A stretch of DNA of 64,000 nt from RDXT01 sp033765305 (GTDB lineage Bacteria > Bacteroidota > Bacteroidia > J057). Numbering within the stretch: position 1 is the first letter of the stretch; each line of letters opens with the position of its first letter. Below are positions 1 through 7,307 of the stretch, in pieces. The DNA lies in the NCBI GenBank assembly GCA_033765305.1, contig JANRID010000023.1, forward strand, positions 40,969 to 104,968. The letters run 5' to 3'. The notes under the pieces were generated by a model that was given only the letters and a program-made list of their open reading frames with translations, made no database searches and had not been told where the DNA came from. Both the position numbers and the translations under genes were made by a program.

Positions 1-1
1 C

Positions 2-970
2 CTACACATACATCAAATTGCAGCCGCGCAGCTCCGCCGTGTCCAGCCGCCCCAGCACATCGAAGCTGCCGTCGGGATAGAGGCGGCCCAGGTCGTCGGT
101 GGCGATGAATGCGCAGCTGTGCACATTGGCGAGGTCTGTGACATGGATGCGGCCGGTGACGCCGGGCGGCTGGTCCAGCCGGTCGAGGTGGATGTCCGAA
201 ATGCGGACCTGCATCGTCGGGGCGGGGTGGAAACGCCCGTCGGGCAGCAGATAGGCCTGGCTCATCAGCTCGGTCATCCCGTATTCGGAGTACACATGCG
301 GCACGCCCAGGCCTGCGCGCAGGCGCGCATGCAGCTCCTCGCGCGTCAGCTCCTCGCGGCGCCCTTTCATGCCGCCGGTTTCCAGCACCATGGCGCCGGG
401 CGGCAGGGGCATTGCCTGTTCCTCCACCAGGTCCAGCAGCGCATAGGCTACGCCGATGAGCAGGACAGGCTCGCCCGCATCCGCCGCTTCGGCCACCGAC
501 TGCCGGAGCAGCTCTGTATGGTAGAGGCAGAAGCCGCTGCCCGGCAGCCCGAAGGCATCCATCCAGTCCTTGACCATCTGCACCAGCGAAGACTGCCCGC
601 GCTCCAGATACGAAGGCAGCAGGGCAAGGATGCGGCGGGGATGGCGGGGAAAAAACCGGAAAAAGCCCTGCAGCGCGGTGCGGGCATAGAGCTGCGCGTC
701 CCGGACGAGGTGCCGCGAGGGCGTCTGGCCGGTGGTGCCGCTGCTTTCAAAGACCAGCTCAGGCTCCCAGGTCCCGCTTTGGAGGGAAAAATGCTTGAAA
801 AACGCCACCGGCAGGGACACCGGCCCTTCCGCACCGAGCCGCTCCGCATATTCCCGCAGCACGGGATTGCAGCCGCGCTGGTAGTCCCAAAGCCAGCGGA
901 CCAGGGCTTCGTCCGGAGCTTCCAGACTGTCCAGCCGGCGGAGATAGGCGCTCAGATCCATCAGATCCAT
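2..970 (-). CDS. LuxE-like acyl-protein synthetase
   Basis: The protein resembles the LuxE/acyl-protein synthetase branch of adenylate-forming enzymes, which activate a carboxylic acid with ATP and pass it to a protein thiol. A serine/threonine-rich loop (ESSGTTG, about residue 75 from the chosen start) fits the adenylate-binding motif, and a later YGMTELMSQ stretch fits the core motif of the family. The frame is open back to an ATG at 1075, but family-like sequence begins around MDLMDLSAYL, so I start at 970 (961 is also possible). The stop codon is at 2-4, so the gene is complete. It is divergent from the haloperoxidase gene. Substrate is unknown; related Bacteroidota proteins are often simply called acyltransferases. 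Confidence 0.8.
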   Translation of the reverse strand: MDLMDLSAYLRRLDSLEAPDEALVRWLWDYQRGCNPVLREYAERLGAEGPVSLPVAFFKHFSLQSGTWEPELVFESSGTTGQTPSRHLVRDAQLYARTALQGFFRFFPRHPRRILALLPSYLERGQSSLVQMVKDWMDAFGLPGSGFCLYHTELLRQSVAEAADAGEPVLLIGVAYALLDLVEEQAMPLPPGAMVLETGGMKGRREELTREELHARLRAGLGVPHVYSEYGMTELMSQAYLLPDGRFHPAPTMQVRISDIHLDRLDQPPGVTGRIHVTDLANVHSCAFIATDDLGRLYPDGSFDVLGRLDTAELRGCNLMYV

Positions 971-1107
971 ATGCAAATCTAGCTGCGAAAAGCGCTTCCG
1001 CCAAGCTCCGCGGACCCGGTCTGGCAAAGGATTTGCAGCATCCCGGCGGATTGAAGGCAGTTCGCAATGGATCAACTGACGCTCAGTTCTTTATTGTTTT
1101 GTCTCGC

Positions 1108-2460
1108 ATGCTTATGAAGAACCATACCTGTACCCGTCTGGCTGCGTTGCTGCTGGCTGCAGCCGCCGCTTTTTCTTCCGGCTCCTGCGTGCAGCAGGAG
1201 GAGCCGCTCACGGCCCAGTCCCTGGACGGCGCCGTGGCCGAAGACTGGATGGCCCTGATGCTGAAGTTCACCCAGCGCACACCCGGATTTTCTCCGCCGG
1301 TGGCTGCGCGGATGTTCGGCTATATCGGCGTAGGCCTGTACCAGAGCGTGCAGCCCGGCATGCCCGGATACCGCTCGCTGGAAGGCCGCATCCAGGGTCT
1401 GGCGCCTGGCGGCATGCCCGATGCCGAGCCCGGCGCGGCGTACCATTGGGGCCTTTCCGCCAACGCCTGCCTTGCCATGCTCGTGCGCGACTGCTACCGG
1501 AACGCCCCGGCGGAGCTGCTGGCCAGCGCCGATGCGCTGGAGCAGGAATATGCGGACCGGTTCGGGATGGAAACCAGCCCGGAGGTGTACGAGCGCTCCA
1601 TCGCATTCGGACAGGCCGTAGCCTCCGCCGTCATCGAATACGCCAACAGCGACGGCCAGGCCCGCTGCTACGAGCGCAATTTCCCCGAAGGCTACACGCC
1701 GCCTGCCGGCAGCGGCAAGTGGATTCCCACCCCGCCGAATTTCCAGCGCGCCCTGCAGCCCTACTGGGGCAGCGTGCGCCCCTTCCTGCATGCCAACGTA
1801 ACCTCCACGCAGCCGGCCCCGCCGCCGGCCTATTCCGAGCAGCCCAACTCCGTCTTCTACGCCCAGGCGCTGGAAGTGTACGCAGTGGTGAAGTCTGCGA
1901 CACCCGCCCAGCGCGCCACCGCGCAGTACTGGAGCGATGACCCCGGCGTCACGGCTACGCCGCCCGGCCATTCGGTATCCATCCTCCGGCAGGTGCTGAC
2001 CGCAGAAAATGCCGACCTGGGACGCGCCGCCGAAGCCTTCGCCCGCCTGGGCATGGGCCTGCACGATGCCTTTATCTCCTGCTGGAAAACGAAATACGAG
2101 ACCAATCTGATCCGCCCGGTGTCGTACATCCAGAGCCGGATCGATCCGTCGTTCATGCCTGTGCTGCCTACGCCGCCCTTCCCCGAATACACCTCCGGCC
2201 ACTCGGTGCAGTCGGGCGCGGCAGCGCAGATCCTCACCGATCTCTTCGGCAACGACTACCAGTTTGCCGACCGCACCCATGCCGAGCGCACCGACATCGA
2301 CGGCACGCCGCGGGTGTACGGCAGCTTTTACGAATTTGCGGACGAGGCGGCTATCAGCCGGCTCTACGGAGGCATCCACTACCGGGCCGCGATCGAGGAA
2401 GGCGTAGCGCAGGGCAAAGCCATCGGGCGCAACATCAGCGCGATCCGGCTGCGGGACTGA
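1108..2460 (+). CDS. Vanadium-dependent haloperoxidase / PAP2-superfamily lipoprotein
   Basis: The N-terminus MLMKNHTCTRLAALLLA followed by SSGSC is a lipoprotein signal peptide, so the protein is probably exported and lipid-anchored. The C-terminal half carries vanadium haloperoxidase/type-2 acid phosphatase motifs: an RPVSYIQ segment, PTPPFPEYTSGHS and GGIHYRAA, which supply the conserved Arg and His residues that bind vanadate or phosphate. Length (about 450 aa) fits the family. I chose the ATG at 1108 (1114 also possible) because the signal peptide starts there; the frame is open upstream to 1033 without a better start. True halide oxidation versus phosphatase activity cannot be decided from sequence. 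The stop abuts the stop of xseA on the other strand. Confidence 0.85.
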   Translation: MLMKNHTCTRLAALLLAAAAAFSSGSCVQQEEPLTAQSLDGAVAEDWMALMLKFTQRTPGFSPPVAARMFGYIGVGLYQSVQPGMPGYRSLEGRIQGLAPGGMPDAEPGAAYHWGLSANACLAMLVRDCYRNAPAELLASADALEQEYADRFGMETSPEVYERSIAFGQAVASAVIEYANSDGQARCYERNFPEGYTPPAGSGKWIPTPPNFQRALQPYWGSVRPFLHANVTSTQPAPPPAYSEQPNSVFYAQALEVYAVVKSATPAQRATAQYWSDDPGVTATPPGHSVSILRQVLTAENADLGRAAEAFARLGMGLHDAFISCWKTKYETNLIRPVSYIQSRIDPSFMPVLPTPPFPEYTSGHSVQSGAAAQILTDLFGNDYQFADRTHAERTDIDGTPRVYGSFYEFADEAAISRLYGGIHYRAAIEEGVAQGKAIGRNISAIRLRD

Positions 2461-2467
2461 TCAGTCC
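2454..2467. other. Palindrome spanning two convergent stop codons
   Basis: The 14-base perfect palindrome GGACTGATCAGTCC contains the TGA of the haloperoxidase gene on the plus strand and the TGA of xseA on the minus strand. There is no intergenic space between the two stops. Confidence 0.6.
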
Positions 2468-3570
2468 GGCTCCACGGTGGAGCGCCGCCGCCCGTCGGCG
2501 AAGACCGTCTCGATGGCATCGCCGGGCCGGATGCCTTCGGCGCTGCGCTGGATCTCCCCGTCCTTGAGGGTGAGGGTAAAGCCCTGGCGCAGCAGCACCG
2601 TGAGGTCCATGGCGCGCAGACGGGCTTCGAGCAGGTCCAGTTCGTGGCGCCTGCGGCGGAAGTCCTGCATCGCGGCCTGCTGGAGGCGGTTGCTGTAGTC
2701 GTCGAGCACCTGGCGCTTGAAATCGATGAAGTACTGCAGGCTGCGGCGGCACTGGCGCTCGGCCTCGGCGAGGGCGGCCAGCAGAGCTTCGCGCTCCGGC
2801 ACCGCATGCTCGGCGGCAGCGGTGGGGGTGGAGGCGCGCAGATCGGCGGCGAAATCGGCGATGGTCGTATCCGTCTCATGCCCGATGCCGGTGATGACCG
2901 GCAGGGGGCAGGCCCGGATGGCGCGGGCTACAGCCTCCTCGTTGAAGTTCCAGAGGTCTTCGAGCGAGCCGCCGCCGCGGGCCAGGATGACGGTATCGGC
3001 GCCGGTCCGGGGCGCCTCGGCGAGGCAGCGCACAATGGAAGCGGCGCCTTCGGCGCCCTGCACGACGGCCGGCAGCAGCACCGCCTCCACCGCCGGATAG
3101 CGGCGGCGCAGGGTCTGGAGGATGTCGCGGATGGCGGCGCCGGTGGGCGAGGTGATGATGGCGATGCGGCGGGGGAAGCGCGGCACAGGCCGCTTGCGGG
3201 CGGGATCGAAGAGGCCTTCCTTGAGGAGGCGCTCCTTGAGGGCGAGGAATTGCTGGCTGAGGTCGCCCAGGCCCTGCTTCTGCACCTGGCGCACCATGAG
3301 CTGGTAGTTGCCGCGGGGGGCATAGAGGCTCATGTCGCCGGTGACGGTGATGCGGTCGCCGGCCTGGAGCTTCGGCGCCGCAAGGGCGTTGGCGCGGAAC
3401 ATGACGCAGCTCAGCTGGGCTTCGGCGTCTTTGAGGGTGAAATACACATGCCCGGAGCCGTGGTAGGTAAGGTTGGAGACCTCCCCGGCGACCTGCACCC
3501 CCTGCAGGGCGGGGTCCTCCTCGATGAGGTGCTTGAGGTAGAAGGTCAGTTCGGAGACGGAGTAGGGCAT
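2461..3570 (-). CDS. xseA: Exodeoxyribonuclease VII large subunit
   Basis: XseA is the catalytic subunit of exonuclease VII, which degrades single-stranded DNA in the cytoplasm together with XseB. The N-terminal OB-fold (about residues 1-95) has the typical VAGEVSNLTYHGSGHVYFTLKD segment. The catalytic region includes RIAIITSPTGAAIRDIL, LARGGGSLEDLWNFN and ITGIGHETDTTIADFAAD, all hallmarks of the family. At 369 residues it is shorter than the E. coli protein, with a shortened C-terminal helical region, as in many Bacteroidota. The start at 3570 (MPYSVSEL) matches family N-termini; the frame extends upstream only through repeat DNA. No xseB is adjacent in the window. Confidence 0.95.
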   Translation of the reverse strand: MPYSVSELTFYLKHLIEEDPALQGVQVAGEVSNLTYHGSGHVYFTLKDAEAQLSCVMFRANALAAPKLQAGDRITVTGDMSLYAPRGNYQLMVRQVQKQGLGDLSQQFLALKERLLKEGLFDPARKRPVPRFPRRIAIITSPTGAAIRDILQTLRRRYPAVEAVLLPAVVQGAEGAASIVRCLAEAPRTGADTVILARGGGSLEDLWNFNEEAVARAIRACPLPVITGIGHETDTTIADFAADLRASTPTAAAEHAVPEREALLAALAEAERQCRRSLQYFIDFKRQVLDDYSNRLQQAAMQDFRRRRHELDLLEARLRAMDLTVLLRQGFTLTLKDGEIQRSAEGIRPGDAIETVFADGRRRSTVEPD

Positions 3571-3653
3571 GGACGCGCGATCAGGGAGGCAAGATAGGAA
3601 AAAGGGGAATGCGGGGCAGGCTGGGGCTTGAGGGTTTCCCGACCGCCAAGGGG

Positions 3654-4115
3654 CGCAAGGCTGCAACCGCAAGGGGCGCAAGGTGCGCAAGGGGGCAACC
3701 GCAAGGAGCGCAAGGGGACGCAAGGCTGCAACCGCAAGGGGACGCAAGGAGGGTATGTTCAGCCTTTCGACTGGCTGCTGCGGCCGGATGCGCAGCATCC
3801 GCGATCCGCATGGCCCCCCTGCGCGCGGCCTGCGCGGCGGCGAGGGGGGCCTGGGGGGTGACACCACCCCGCAGCGCAGCCCAGGCACCGCAAGGCTGCA
3901 ACTGCAAGGGGCGCAAGGGGACGCAAGGCTGCAACCGCAAGGAGCGCAAGGGACGCAAGGAGCGCAAGGGACGCAAGGAGCTAGGTTCAGTCTGTCGGCT
4001 GGCCGCTGCGGCCGGATGCGCAGCATCCGCGATCCGCTAGCCCCCCTGCGCGCGGCCTGCGCGGCGGCGAGGGGGGCCTGGGGGGGGTGACACCACCCCG
4101 CAGCACAGCCCGCCA
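3654..4115. repeat. GC-rich intergenic repeat cluster 1 (two units)
   Basis: Two copies of an interspersed unit. Each has a head of short CGCAAGG-type direct repeats, then a conserved block with the palindrome GGATGCGCAGCATCC (3786-3800 and 4014-4028), a C-run/G-run inverted pair, and a GGGGTG-ACAC-CACCCC hairpin (3855-3870 in the first copy). The same unit recurs at 11150-11786 and 13461-13816. The short open frames across it exist on both strands and look like artefacts of composition. The cluster fills the gap between xseA and the first peptidase gene. Confidence 0.9.
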
Positions 4116-4190
4116 GCGCCTGCGCCAGCAGCCCTTCCAGTCTTCCGACTTGATACTAAATACTTCCTACTCCCTGCTCCAAAATTTTGC

Positions 4191-4198
4191 TAGCTTTG
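4191..4198 (+). promoter_or_regulatory. Bacteroidota-type -7 box for the peptidase gene
   Basis: TAGCTTTG matches the TAnnTTTG consensus and lies 22 bases before the ATG at 4221. The surrounding leader is almost identical to the one at 11862-11869. Confidence 0.6.
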
Positions 4199-4220
4199 AC
4201 AGCAACATTCCAGTCCGCCC

Positions 4221-5990
4221 ATGTCCCGCATTCTGCCCGCTGTCCTCCTGCTCTCCTGCGCTGGCCTGGCCCGCGCCCAGGAAACCCTCCGCGCACCCGT
4301 GGCCCTGCTGCGCTCCGGCGGCGAGAGCGGCGCGGCCTTTATCGTGGGCGAGCGCGGCGGCCAGCTCTACCTGCTCACCGCCGCGCATGTGATCGCCGAT
4401 GCCGATGCGCGGGACATCCGCCTCTCGTTCCGCGGCAGCCACAGCGCCGCCGCGCAGGTGGTCAACTCCGATCTGGAGACCGATATCGCAGCCATCCGCT
4501 GCCCCCTGCCGCCGGGCATGGCGGCCCCCGCCTCCTATGCGCCGCCCTCGGGCGCCCTCGTCTTCGACCTGCCGGTGCGGGTGGTGGGGCATCCGCTGGG
4601 CGAGGACTGGGACATCGTCTCCGGCACGGTCAAAGACCCTGCGGGCCTGGGCGGCAGGTTCAGCATCACCCCCGCCGGCATCGACCGGGGCTGCAGCGGC
4701 GGGCCGGTGCTCAGCAGCCGCTACGAGCTGCTGGGCATGGTGCAGCAGGACGGCCCGCAGAAAGCCTGGTGCCGCAGCTATGCCACCCTGATGGAGGCCT
4801 GCCGCCTCTGGGGCGTGCCGGTCACCCTCCTAACCGGCATCCCGGAAGACAGCCCTCCGGAGGACCCCGTGCAGACCGAGTGCGCCCAGCAGCGCCAGAT
4901 CGGGGCCACGGCCTACCAGGCCCGGCGCTGGGAGCAGGCCAGGGCCGCGTACCAGCGCGCCAACGAGCGCTGCCCCGACGCAGCGCTGCAGCAGCGCATC
5001 CGCGAGTGCGAGGCCGAGCTGGGGAAAGACCGCGAGTACCGCCGCCTGCGCGACCTCGGCCTCGCCGCCCCCGACCTCAGCACCGCCCTCGGCTACTACC
5101 GCCAGGCTCAGCAGCAGCGCAGCACCGCCGAGATCCAGAACCTGATTAGCAGCACTAAGAGCTTGGTGGAATTGAAAAAGGTCGCAGAGGAGCCCGAAAT
5201 ATCCCAATTTAACTTTCATGGTCCCATAGCAGGTACCGCATTAGATTTTCGGCAGCCCCCCATGTTTGAACAATTGAACCAGATCGCAAGTGGTTATAAC
5301 TTGGCCCATGGAATAAATCCTGACGATGTCTCCGCGCTTTCCATATCAAAACGACCGCCTATCGCTTTCTATGCAGGTTGGCGCTCAGTGTTCCCCATAG
5401 GGGAGCGCAATAGTATTTCCGGACTATTGGTCTACGGGTTCAGCACCAGAGCCTTTTCGGATTCTGCAACCTTTACTAAAGGTGGGGCGATGTATTCTAA
5501 TGCCTGGGAAGGGGTTTACCGCCAGCATATGGTCATGGCCGAGCTGGGTACCAGTATACTGAAAAGGCATTGCTTCCTTGCATCCTCCTGGGCACTCCAT
5601 ATCCGCCAAGGACAGGTAGAGGGCAGCTCTTATTTTGGGAGCCTTCAAGTAGCTACGGACCCGATTGCAGATAAGCCATTTGGAATCAGTGGCCTGTACA
5701 CAGGCCATAATGCCATTTTGCACACGGGTCTAGCAATCACGCCACGATACCGTCTTGTGTATTTTCCTATCCGGGTCATGGTGCCTATTGTCTCATTCGG
5801 AGATCCCTATCTAGCTAGGCTCTCAAGCTTAACTGGTTCCTCGGGTTATTTGCCAAGTAGTTGGGATGCGGTTTCCTCAGGTGATGAATTTCTGGATTTT
5901 TCGGAGTATCTTTCACTCATAGGAGAAAGAGCCTGGTTCTCCATTGGAATAGAAATTGTCTTAAATGTGGCTAAAAAAATCAGAAAATGA
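4221..5990 (+). CDS. Secreted trypsin-like serine peptidase with a distinct C-terminal module
   Basis: A signal peptide (MSRILPAVLLLSCAGLARA) precedes a trypsin-like domain (about residues 20-210) with a visible triad: His in TAAHV, Asp in LETDIAAI, Ser in GCSGGPV. Residues about 220-310 look like a helical TPR-like segment. From about residue 311 (near base 5150) base composition turns clearly AT-richer, and the remainder has alternating hydrophobic strands resembling a small outer-membrane barrel, though I cannot name a family. The first ~35 codons and promoter are nearly identical to the gene at 11892. The stop overlaps the next gene's ATG (ATGA, 5987-5990), implying translational coupling to the FGE-like protein. 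In the two related genes the same peptidase domain is fused to FGE. Confidence 0.85.
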   Translation: MSRILPAVLLLSCAGLARAQETLRAPVALLRSGGESGAAFIVGERGGQLYLLTAAHVIADADARDIRLSFRGSHSAAAQVVNSDLETDIAAIRCPLPPGMAAPASYAPPSGALVFDLPVRVVGHPLGEDWDIVSGTVKDPAGLGGRFSITPAGIDRGCSGGPVLSSRYELLGMVQQDGPQKAWCRSYATLMEACRLWGVPVTLLTGIPEDSPPEDPVQTECAQQRQIGATAYQARRWEQARAAYQRANERCPDAALQQRIRECEAELGKDREYRRLRDLGLAAPDLSTALGYYRQAQQQRSTAEIQNLISSTKSLVELKKVAEEPEISQFNFHGPIAGTALDFRQPPMFEQLNQIASGYNLAHGINPDDVSALSISKRPPIAFYAGWRSVFPIGERNSISGLLVYGFSTRAFSDSATFTKGGAMYSNAWEGVYRQHMVMAELGTSILKRHCFLASSWALHIRQGQVEGSSYFGSLQVATDPIADKPFGISGLYTGHNAILHTGLAITPRYRLVYFPIRVMVPIVSFGDPYLARLSSLTGSSGYLPSSWDAVSSGDEFLDFSEYLSLIGERAWFSIGIEIVLNVAKKIRK

Positions 5991-7141
5991 GAAATAATAT
6001 ATTCCCAACTAGCATATTACTCATCTGGATAGCGGCAAATGGTTGTGGTCTGGAGGATGCTGTACAACTGGATTGGGGTAGCTTAAGAGGTGTATGGGCA
6101 GTAAAGTTGACAGTGTATAATAAGACAGGTTCAGTAAATGCCATATATGAGAATTTAGGCAAAATAATATTGCCAGATTCGCCCATTAATGGCGGATATA
6201 TTGGGTCGCTGAAATATGCAGATTCTATGCTGGGCTGTGACGTGATCCATCTGAGGCTGGATAATTTCAGCAGGGAGGGCAGGTTAGAAGGTCGAAAAGT
6301 CTTTGTCGATCTGTATGAGCCAAGAAGCAAACTACATATCAGCGGTCCGGGGCCTGGTGAACTGGCCATCGGCGATAGTTTGTCGTTTCTGCTGTGGGAA
6401 CTGACATATCTGAATGATGTTTCAGACGCTGCTTGTACTGATTCGTTAGATATTTTGATATATACCTTGGATGTTATCGGAACAAATATGAAGGCAATTC
6501 CCGGTGGGACTTTTGAGATGGGCAGTACGGAGCTCACCAGCGACGAGCAGCCAGTCCATAGCGTGACGGTTGGGGATTTTTGGATGGGGAAGTATGAGGT
6601 GACGCAGGCGCAGTGGCGGGCGGTGCTGGGATATCCCCCCCCCAGCGACAACGCAGACTGTGATGATTGCCCAGTTGAAGAGGTCAGCTGGGACGGTGTG
6701 CAAGTGTTTATCACCCGGCTGAATGCACTGACCGGTCTTCGATACCGCCTGCCTACGGAGGCAGAATGGGAATATGCGGCAGGTGGCGGAAACGGCTCCC
6801 GAACGAAATATGCAGGCACTGATAACAAAATCAGCCTGAAGAAATATGCATGGTACGATTATGGAGGCAACAGAACCCACCATGTTGGCGAGAAGCAGCC
6901 TAACAGGCTAGGCCTTTACGATATGAGCGGCAATGTCTGGGAATGGTGCCAAGATTGGTATGGGGATTATCCTGGCAGCACGCAGACTAACCCCATAGGA
7001 CCCACAACAGGCTTCAACCGGGTGGTCCGCGGGGGGGGCTGGGACAGCGACCCCGCCAGCTGCCGCGTTGCCTACCGCTGGCAGCGCCCGCCCTTCGCCA
7101 ACTACCCTTACCTCGGTTTCCGCCTTGCCAGGACGCCCTAG
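5987..7141 (+). CDS. FGE-like (formylglycine-generating enzyme/C-type lectin fold) protein with candidate DGR variable region
   Basis: The N-terminal ~160 residues follow a hydrophobic leader with a possible weak lipobox (ANGC) and match no family I recognise. From about residue 164 comes an FGE-sulfatase-type domain: IPGGTFEMGS, MGKYEVTQAQW, RLPTEAEWEYAAGGG, GLYDMSGNVWEWCQDW, RGGGW and GFRLARTP. This fold is used both by formylglycine-generating enzymes and by DGR-diversified ligand-binding proteins. It overlaps the peptidase gene by 4 bases. Most of the gene is AT-rich, but the last ~120 bases switch to GC-rich sequence shared with the genes ending at 8822 and 13286. I infer a secreted binding protein working with the coupled peptidase; enzymatic FGE activity is unproven. 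Confidence 0.85.
   Translation: MRNNIFPTSILLIWIAANGCGLEDAVQLDWGSLRGVWAVKLTVYNKTGSVNAIYENLGKIILPDSPINGGYIGSLKYADSMLGCDVIHLRLDNFSREGRLEGRKVFVDLYEPRSKLHISGPGPGELAIGDSLSFLLWELTYLNDVSDAACTDSLDILIYTLDVIGTNMKAIPGGTFEMGSTELTSDEQPVHSVTVGDFWMGKYEVTQAQWRAVLGYPPPSDNADCDDCPVEEVSWDGVQVFITRLNALTGLRYRLPTEAEWEYAAGGGNGSRTKYAGTDNKISLKKYAWYDYGGNRTHHVGEKQPNRLGLYDMSGNVWEWCQDWYGDYPGSTQTNPIGPTTGFNRVVRGGGWDSDPASCRVAYRWQRPPFANYPYLGFRLARTP
7019..7141 (+). other. Candidate variable region 1 (VR-like 3' cassette)
   Basis: The segment starts at CGGGTGGTCCGC and runs to TAG. Relative to the other two copies, the invariant codons (CCCGCC, TGCCGCGTTGCC, and CTCGGTTTCCGC to the stop) are identical, while codons between them differ. 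GAC AGC GAC, AGC and TAC fit A-substitution of AAC codons. TGG, CAG, CCG and CCT in this copy do not, so it is older, from another template, or not DGR-derived. Confidence 0.5.
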
Positions 7142-7208
7142 GGGGTTAGCTTGTAGCTTCTGACCTTGTTACCTTTTTACAAGGCCCGTGCAACCTGAGT
7201 TGCATGGG
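7142..7208 (+). repeat. Conserved tandem hairpins after FGE stop, copy 1
   Basis: Two adjacent hairpins: CCTTGT (7164-7169) with ACAAGG (7179-7184), then CCCGTGCAA (7185-7193), loop CCTGAG, TTGCATGGG (7200-7208). Essentially the same sequence follows the stops at 8822 and 13286. It could be a terminator or the target-recognition hairpin that follows a DGR variable region. Confidence 0.8.
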
Positions 7209-7281
7209 TGGCCGTCCCTTTCACGCCCCCCGAGTAGGCAGATTGCCCGAAATGGGGGCGGTGCATTTCATGGCAGATGCG

Positions 7282-7289
7282 TATATTTG
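7282..7289 (+). promoter_or_regulatory. -7 promoter box
   Basis: TATATTTG matches TAnnTTTG and sits 18 bases before the ATG at 7308, giving the fused peptidase-FGE gene its own promoter. Confidence 0.6.
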
Positions 7290-7307
7290 CCAAAAAGCAA
7301 CCCCTGT

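Noticed and set aside
3609..4090. Several overlapping open frames across repeat cluster 1 (similar ones at 11140-11864 and 13333-13900)
   Set aside because: They run in several frames and on both strands of GC-rich repeat DNA, encode only repetitive Arg/Ala/Gly-rich sequence, and follow the repeat period rather than any codon bias.
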